A stretch of 9,076 bases of DNA, from the NCBI GenBank assembly GCA_964458125.1, contig CAYWHE010000169.1, positions 1-9,076 on the forward strand, written 5' to 3'. Shown one piece after another: positions 4,993-9,076 of this stretch. The DNA is from CAYWHE01 sp964458125. Its GTDB lineage: Bacteria; Bacteroidota; Bacteroidia; AKYH767-A; OLB10. The position numbers and the translations under genes were made by a program. Under the pieces are notes generated by a model. That model did no database searches. It saw only the letters and a program-made list of their open reading frames with translations, and was not told the DNA's origin. How positions within the stretch are numbered: position 1 is the stretch's first letter; each line of letters opens with the position of its first letter.

Positions 4993-6462
4993 TCAACCCG
5001 TCATTTTCATGGACGGGTCTCCCAGCTTCACGCATACGTTTTTTTCTTCGGTGAAAAACCGGAGCGCTTCAAAGCCTCCTTCCCGGCCGACGCCTGAATT
5101 TTTCATGCCTCCGAAAGGCGTCCGGAGGTCACGGAACAACCAGCAGTTGATCCAGATGATGCCGCTGTGCAGGGCGGCAGCCACGCGATGCGCCCTCCGG
5201 AGGTTTTCGGTGAAGATGGTGGCGGCAAGTCCGTACGTGGTGGCATTGGCATACCGGATGGCTTCCTCTTCCGTATCAAAGGGCATGAGGGTCACCACCG
5301 GGCCGAAAATTTCCTCCATGTTGGTCCGGCAGTTATAGGTCAGTCCCTCGATGACAGTGGGTTCGATGAAAAAGCCGTTTGCATTTTTTCCGGGCAGGTG
5401 CAGTTGTTTGCCGCCGGCCAGGATGGTTCCGCCCTCCTGCCTGGCCAGTTCGATACAGGACAATATTTTTTCCATGTGCGGCCTGGAAACAATGGCGCCC
5501 ATGCGGCTTTCATCCGACAGGGGGTCGCCAACCTTTAAGGTAGTCACCCGTTTCAAAAAGGCCGCCTTGAATTTTTCGTAGATGCTTTTTTCCACCAGCA
5601 CGCGTGAGCCGCACAGGCAGATTTCACCCTGGTTGCTGAAGGCGGCCTGTACGGAAATTTTAACCGCCTCCTCCAGATTGCAATCGGCGAAAACGAGATT
5701 CGGATTCTTGCCGCCCAGTTCCAGGGAAAGTTTTTTAAACATGGGCGCGGCCGTCCTGGCAATCCACTCGCCCGTTTTGGTTCCGCCGGTGAAACTGATG
5801 GCCGGTATGCGGGGATGCGAAATGATGGCGGCCCCTGCTTTTGGTCCAAAGCCATGAATGATGTTTAAAACGCCTTTGGGCAGACCGGCCTCCATACACA
5901 ATCCGGCGAGCAGGAATGCAGTCATCGGGGTGATTTCACTGGGCTTGGCAATGACGCAATTCCCGGAAGCCAAAGCGGGGGCTATTTTCCAGGTAAAAAG
6001 ATAAAGCGGCAGGTTCCAGGGCGAAATGCAGCCGGCAATACCGATGGGATGCCGGATGGTATAGTTGACGGCGGTGTTTTCCGTCATATGCGCCTCGGTT
6101 GACAGGTGGATGGCGCCGGTGGCATAGAAATGAAAATTACTGGCGGCACGCGGGATGTCCACTGCCCTGGCCAGGGACACCGGTTTGCCGTTATCGATGC
6201 TTTCCGCCAGTGCAAGCCTGTCCAGGTCACGGGTGATGAGGGAAGAAATGCGCAACAGGATGCCCGAGCGCTCCGCTACGGGCATGTTGCTCCAGGCCGG
6301 GAAGGCCGCTTCGGCAGCCGCTACAGCCTCCTCCACATCCCTTTCGTCCGAATCAGGAATCAGGGAATACACCTCGCCTGTCGCCGGGTTAACGTTATCG
6401 ATATACGCCTTTGAAACGGGATCTTTCAACTCACCGTTGATGTAGTTTTTAAGGTATTGCAT
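4993..6462 (-). CDS. Aldehyde dehydrogenase, 2-aminomuconate/hydroxymuconate semialdehyde type
   Basis: This NAD-dependent cytosolic aldehyde dehydrogenase has 489 residues, normal for the superfamily. Key residues: N150 in SPWN (oxyanion), K173 in AKPSE (coenzyme binding), SFTGGTKTG at 223-231 (Rossmann glycine loop), general base E248 in LELGGK, catalytic C282 in NQGEICLCGSR (277-287), and EEIFGPVV at 383-390. The NQGEICLC motif and the C-terminal NCWLFRDLRTPFGGMKNSGVGREGG region (439-463) are characteristic of the ALDH8A1/2-aminomuconate semialdehyde dehydrogenase and XylG-like group. R444, and possibly R105 in DIPR, fit the arginines that bind the substrate carboxylate in that group. The likely role is therefore oxidation of a muconate semialdehyde in tryptophan (kynurenine) or aromatic meta-cleavage catabolism. 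No other gene of such a pathway is in the window, so the substrate is inferred. The ATG at 6462 begins with a family-like N-terminus (YLKNYINGE). Confidence 0.92.
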   Translation of the reverse strand: MQYLKNYINGELKDPVSKAYIDNVNPATGEVYSLIPDSDERDVEEAVAAAEAAFPAWSNMPVAERSGILLRISSLITRDLDRLALAESIDNGKPVSLARAVDIPRAASNFHFYATGAIHLSTEAHMTENTAVNYTIRHPIGIAGCISPWNLPLYLFTWKIAPALASGNCVIAKPSEITPMTAFLLAGLCMEAGLPKGVLNIIHGFGPKAGAAIISHPRIPAISFTGGTKTGEWIARTAAPMFKKLSLELGGKNPNLVFADCNLEEAVKISVQAAFSNQGEICLCGSRVLVEKSIYEKFKAAFLKRVTTLKVGDPLSDESRMGAIVSRPHMEKILSCIELARQEGGTILAGGKQLHLPGKNANGFFIEPTVIEGLTYNCRTNMEEIFGPVVTLMPFDTEEEAIRYANATTYGLAATIFTENLRRAHRVAAALHSGIIWINCWLFRDLRTPFGGMKNSGVGREGGFEALRFFTEEKNVCVKLGDPSMKMTG

Positions 6463-6564
6463 GGTCTGTGGAGGTGCGGATAATGAGTTGTCTTGCCAGG
6501 ACGGAGTTCATGGACGATGAAAGGTTTGGTTGTGTCCGGCAGCAGGTACAATACCCCGCTCCGG

Positions 6565-6590
6565 AAAAAAAACCGGAACAACCTTTCCGG
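6565..6590 (-). terminator. Intrinsic terminator downstream of the SpoIIE-sensor gene
   Basis: Read on the minus strand, the arms CCGGAA and TTCCGG (6585-6590 and 6573-6578) enclose a 6-nt loop and are followed by eight Ts (A run at 6565-6572). It lies about 80 nt after the sensor stop codon and about 100 nt before the aldehyde dehydrogenase start, so the two minus-strand genes are probably separate units. Confidence 0.7.
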
Positions 6591-6620
6591 CTTTCTTCAC
6601 CCGCTGAACGTTCTAAACCT

Positions 6621-6647
6621 GACGGAATTTTTTTTTAAAATTCCGTC
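6621..6647. repeat. Perfect 11-bp hairpin after the sensor gene
   Basis: GACGGAATTTT (6621-6631) and AAAATTCCGTC (6637-6647) pair perfectly around a T5 loop, starting 22 nt after the sensor stop codon on the minus strand. No T-tract follows on either strand, so it is not a classic terminator. It may protect the 3' end of the mRNA or work in tandem with the terminator at 6565-6590. Confidence 0.6.
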
Positions 6648-6669
6648 CCGAAAATACGCATAATTTCAT

Positions 6670-8859
6670 TTATACGTGTATGCCGATAACCGTGACATCA
6701 TCCACCTGTTCCTGCCCCGCCGACCACTCGAGGAAGGCCTGTTCCAGCGTCAGCCTTTGGATTCCGGCATTTTTACCCTGGAAGGATTCCAGCAGGTTCC
6801 ATAAGTTCCTGCGCATGAATTTTTTTCCATCGGCTCCTCCAAACTGATCGGCATAGCCGTCGGTGAACAGGTACAGCCAGGCGGGGCCGCTCAGGTCAAC
6901 CTGGTGAGTGGTATAGGGTTTACGCTGATGGTGCCTGCCGATGGGTTGCTTGTCGCCCTTGATTTCCCGCATGGTGCCGTTATCATACCACAGGTTTATA
7001 TTGGCTCCGGCCCATTGCATCTGCCGGGTGCGGCGATGAAATACCAGCAGGGAAATATCCATGCCATCCTGTATGTCCTGCCGGCTTTTTTCGAAGTAGG
7101 CGGAGACAAGGTCCTGCACCTTATCCAGCACGGCACCCGGTTCACGCAACGAAGATTCATGAACAGCCTGGTTGAGCGCATTGCTGCACATCACGCTCAG
7201 CATGGCGCCGGGAACGCCGTGCCCGGTGCAGTCGGCGGCGGCGATAAAAAAATACTCCCCTTCCGTTTCCGCGAAATAAAAATCACCGGCCACGATATCC
7301 TTTGGCCGGTAAATCACAAAACAATCCTGAACCTGTTCCCGGATGAAGGAAAGGTGAGGCAATATGGCCTGCTGCAGAAAATGAGCGTAATGCAGGCTGT
7401 CGGTGATTTCCCGGTTGCGCACTTCCAGTTCTTCTTTCTGCTTTTCAATTTTATTTTTCTGCTGCTCCACCTCCAGGGTACGCGCACGCACCATTTCCTC
7501 CAGCCTGGTATTCTGGCCGGCCAGCAGTTCTTCTTTTTCGCGTGCATGCGCGAGGGCCTGTCCGGAAAGCCGCTCCACCTCGGTTAGTTTATCCTGCAGG
7601 GACCGGCTCGTTCTGGCAAAACTACGGGCCAGGTAAAGCGACATGGAAACCGGGATACTTAATATGGCCAGCATGAGAAAAAAAACGAATACAAACGCCG
7701 ACACCCCGGTAAAGGATATGCGCAGGTTATTGAAGATAGCCAGGGTCAGCATGAGGAGTAAAAAACCAACTGCAAAAAGCAGCCCGGAACCGAGTATGAC
7801 CGACCCGGGACGTTTGGCCCTGTAGGCATGCCAGATCATGAAGACGGTTGAAAAACCAACATTGAACATCAGGGAAACAAAGAGGTAAGAATATACTACC
7901 GTATTGATAAAATAACTGATCACGGTGATGACGGTTAATCCGGCGGTCAGGTAATAATACCAGCGCACCTTGCGGTCCAGCAGGTTGCGGCTGAGCAGGA
8001 ACAGGCTGTAAAAAAACAAGGGGAAAAATGCCGGCAGCAGGTAGCTGACTATAAGCCATGCGCGGCTGTTGGTATGATAGAGGTTAAAATGAAGGGCGGA
8101 CAGCAGGAGGATCGCCGCACCTGTAAACAGGCTGTAGTAAAGGTTATTCCGGTCGGCCCGGTAAAAGAAAAAAAGAAACAAATGAAGAGCCGTCAGCCCG
8201 GTGAAAAAACCAATGGTCAGGTCAATGAATATAAGCCACAACGCCGGTAAGGCATAGGTTTCCTCCAGGCCCGCCTGGGCTTCCGCCAGCGAGACTTCAG
8301 GTCCATACGGCCTCGTTTTACGAAAGGAAACGTGGTTGGAATACCGGATGGACAATACCTGCAGGGTATCGTCACTGAAGTTGAATATCAGCGGTGTGTT
8401 ACGGGGATCATAGCCTTCTTCCGCATGCTTATCTGCGGAGACCACTCCAAATGATCCCAGTTTTTTCCCGTTCAGGTACCAGTCGGATGCGCCGGCCTGA
8501 CTAATCATCAGCGCAAGCGGTTTTTGGGGCAACAAACGTTGATCGATACGGATCTTTAGCCGGTACCAATGGATGGCCGCGGGGTTCTTTGGCCAGGAAT
8601 TCAATTCAGCAGTGTCCCATCCCTGGTCATTACAGGATAAGGATGCCCACGAGCTGTCATCGCCTTCCCTGGTTTTCCAGGAACCATCCAGGTCCATGGA
8701 AGTGAGCGGGATGGAATCCAGTTTCAGGTAACCATTGTATTGGGAATTCGCATCAGGGGAGTGAAGGAAGGGGACGGAAAAAACAATAAGAATAAAGACT
8801 GCCTGGCAAAAACGTGTTTCAGGCCAAAATAATGTTCCCGTCCGGCTCCAGGTATTCAT
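6670..8859 (-). CDS. Membrane sensor with 7TM region and SpoIIE/PP2C phosphatase
   Basis: This is a sensor-type serine phosphatase of about 729 residues. Positions here count from the upstream TTG at 8868, so M4 is the ATG at 8859. Order: signal peptide or anchor (about 20-36); an extracytoplasmic jelly-roll region (about 55-185) resembling the sugar-binding domain of 7TM-DISM sensors, with GSW, WYRLKI and WYLNGKKLGSFG (130-141); seven hydrophobic segments (about 208-412); a charged coiled coil (about 418-490); and a SpoIIE-type PP2C domain (about 515-732). Likely metal-binding acidic residues are D529 (AGDFY), D547 (ADCTGHGVPGA), D670 (FTDGYAD) and D723/D724 (DDVT). Such enzymes usually dephosphorylate an anti-anti-sigma (STAS) protein, so it probably links an outside signal to gene expression. 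No STAS or anti-sigma gene is nearby. The ATG at 8859 is preferred because GGAGG lies just before it, at unusually short spacing; the TTG at 8868 would overlap that site. Confidence 0.91.
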   Translation of the reverse strand: MNTWSRTGTLFWPETRFCQAVFILIVFSVPFLHSPDANSQYNGYLKLDSIPLTSMDLDGSWKTREGDDSSWASLSCNDQGWDTAELNSWPKNPAAIHWYRLKIRIDQRLLPQKPLALMISQAGASDWYLNGKKLGSFGVVSADKHAEEGYDPRNTPLIFNFSDDTLQVLSIRYSNHVSFRKTRPYGPEVSLAEAQAGLEETYALPALWLIFIDLTIGFFTGLTALHLFLFFFYRADRNNLYYSLFTGAAILLLSALHFNLYHTNSRAWLIVSYLLPAFFPLFFYSLFLLSRNLLDRKVRWYYYLTAGLTVITVISYFINTVVYSYLFVSLMFNVGFSTVFMIWHAYRAKRPGSVILGSGLLFAVGFLLLMLTLAIFNNLRISFTGVSAFVFVFFLMLAILSIPVSMSLYLARSFARTSRSLQDKLTEVERLSGQALAHAREKEELLAGQNTRLEEMVRARTLEVEQQKNKIEKQKEELEVRNREITDSLHYAHFLQQAILPHLSFIREQVQDCFVIYRPKDIVAGDFYFAETEGEYFFIAAADCTGHGVPGAMLSVMCSNALNQAVHESSLREPGAVLDKVQDLVSAYFEKSRQDIQDGMDISLLVFHRRTRQMQWAGANINLWYDNGTMREIKGDKQPIGRHHQRKPYTTHQVDLSGPAWLYLFTDGYADQFGGADGKKFMRRNLWNLLESFQGKNAGIQRLTLEQAFLEWSAGQEQVDDVTVIGIHV

Positions 8860-8865
8860 AACCTC

Positions 8866-8873
8866 CAAATGTA
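8866..8873 (-). promoter_or_regulatory. Candidate -7 box for the SpoIIE-sensor gene
   Basis: Read on the minus strand this is TACATTTG, an exact TAnnTTTG match placed 6 nt before the ATG at 8859. Transcription from it would start about at the start codon. It overlaps the TTG at 8868 and the GGAGG motif, so it could instead be a chance match. No -33 TTTG was found at the expected distance. Confidence 0.3.
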
Positions 8874-8900
8874 AACTAATTCTCTGCCTGCCTGACAGGT

Positions 8901-8914
8901 ATGATTTACATCAA
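8901..8914. promoter_or_regulatory. FNR/DNR-like palindrome in a divergent promoter region
   Basis: ATGATTTACATCAA matches the Crp/Fnr-family consensus TTGAT-N4-ATCAA at 9 of 10 defined positions. It lies in the 131-nt region between the sensor gene and the divergent secreted-protein gene, roughly 45-50 nt upstream of the start expected from each candidate -7 box, a sensible activator position. Binding by a Bacteroidota Crp/Fnr protein is inferred. Confidence 0.35.
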
Positions 8915-8941
8915 CCTTTATTTTTTTTCATGAAAAAATTG

Positions 8942-8949
8942 TATCCTTG
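8942..8949 (+). promoter_or_regulatory. Candidate -7 box for the divergent secreted-protein gene
   Basis: TATCCTTG differs by one base from TAnnTTTG and lies 41 nt upstream of the ATG at 8991, which would leave a leader of about 35 nt. The region about 20 nt upstream is T-rich but holds no clean TTTG. Confidence 0.35.
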
Positions 8950-8990
8950 CCGGATAATTTTAAAAAAACATCCATTTAACCATATCCCAC

Positions 8991-9076
8991 ATGAAAAACA
9001 AAATGAGTTTACTGATCGGCCTTGTTCTGGCAGGCTCTTCAGCAGCGAATGCCCAGAAGCTGGTAACCGAATCGGG
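8991..9076 (+). CDS. Secreted protein, N-terminal fragment (cut by window edge)
   Basis: Only 28 codons are visible. They read as a signal peptide: MKNK, then a hydrophobic core around LLIGLVLAG, then SSAANA ahead of Q22, a good signal peptidase I site (ANA|QK). The mature part begins QKLVTESG and the frame is still open at the window edge. Export to the periplasm or cell surface is well supported; the product is not identifiable. The gene is divergent from the SpoIIE-sensor gene and may share the FNR-like site at 8901-8914. Confidence 0.65.
   Translation, partial: MKNKMSLLIGLVLAGSSAANAQKLVTES

Noticed and set aside
6606..6613. GAACGTTC palindrome
   Set aside because: An 8-bp palindrome is expected by chance and lies in no promoter context.
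6904..7587. A 227-codon plus-strand open frame opposite the phosphatase domain
   Set aside because: The minus strand encodes clear SpoIIE/PP2C motifs there; the plus-strand translation shows no recognisable domain.

Overview
This window looks like a piece of a Bacteroidota chromosome, most likely from a free-living Chitinophagales- or Saprospirales-like lineage. That placement is inferred from family content: a DUF1579 secreted protein, a LutB-type lactate oxidation subunit, a 7TM/SpoIIE-phosphatase sensor, and a lone AAA+ ATPase of the kind often expanded in this phylum. Supporting signs are the scarcity of good Shine-Dalgarno sequences and several TAnnTTTG-like -7 boxes. Apart from the first kilobase the DNA is moderately GC-rich. 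The first kilobase (Fic gene and the gap after it) is clearly more AT-rich and looks acquired.

Layout. Plus strand: a compact class II Fic protein (1-792); an AT-rich gap; rpiB (992-1420) followed after 11 nt by lutB (1432-2814, TTG start); then a secreted DUF1579 protein (2958-3542) closed by a strong intrinsic terminator (3557-3590). Minus strand: a lone AAA+ ATPase (3732-4898), an aldehyde dehydrogenase of the 2-aminomuconate/2-hydroxymuconate semialdehyde type (4993-6462), and a large membrane sensor with a C-terminal SpoIIE/PP2C phosphatase (6670-8859), which has two hairpins after its stop. Plus strand again: the first 28 codons of a secreted protein (8991 to the window edge), divergent from the sensor gene. 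The region between these two holds an FNR/DNR-like palindrome.

The most unusual structure is around the ATPase. The gene is bracketed by two 42-nt copies (3699-3740 and 4915-4956; 37 of 42 bases identical) of a palindromic A-tract/GTAACC...GGTTAC/T-tract repeat. One copy contains the ATPase stop codon. The other lies just upstream of its start codon and is almost perfectly self-complementary over 41 nt. This could be a one-gene mobile or repeat-associated cassette, a paired operator/terminator arrangement, or both. None of these is proven by the sequence alone.

The genes do not form one pathway. rpiB-lutB looks like a small metabolic operon, joining pentose-phosphate isomerisation to lactate oxidation, but the usual LutB partners LutA and LutC are absent from the window. 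The aldehyde dehydrogenase and the phosphatase sensor appear to be separate transcription units.
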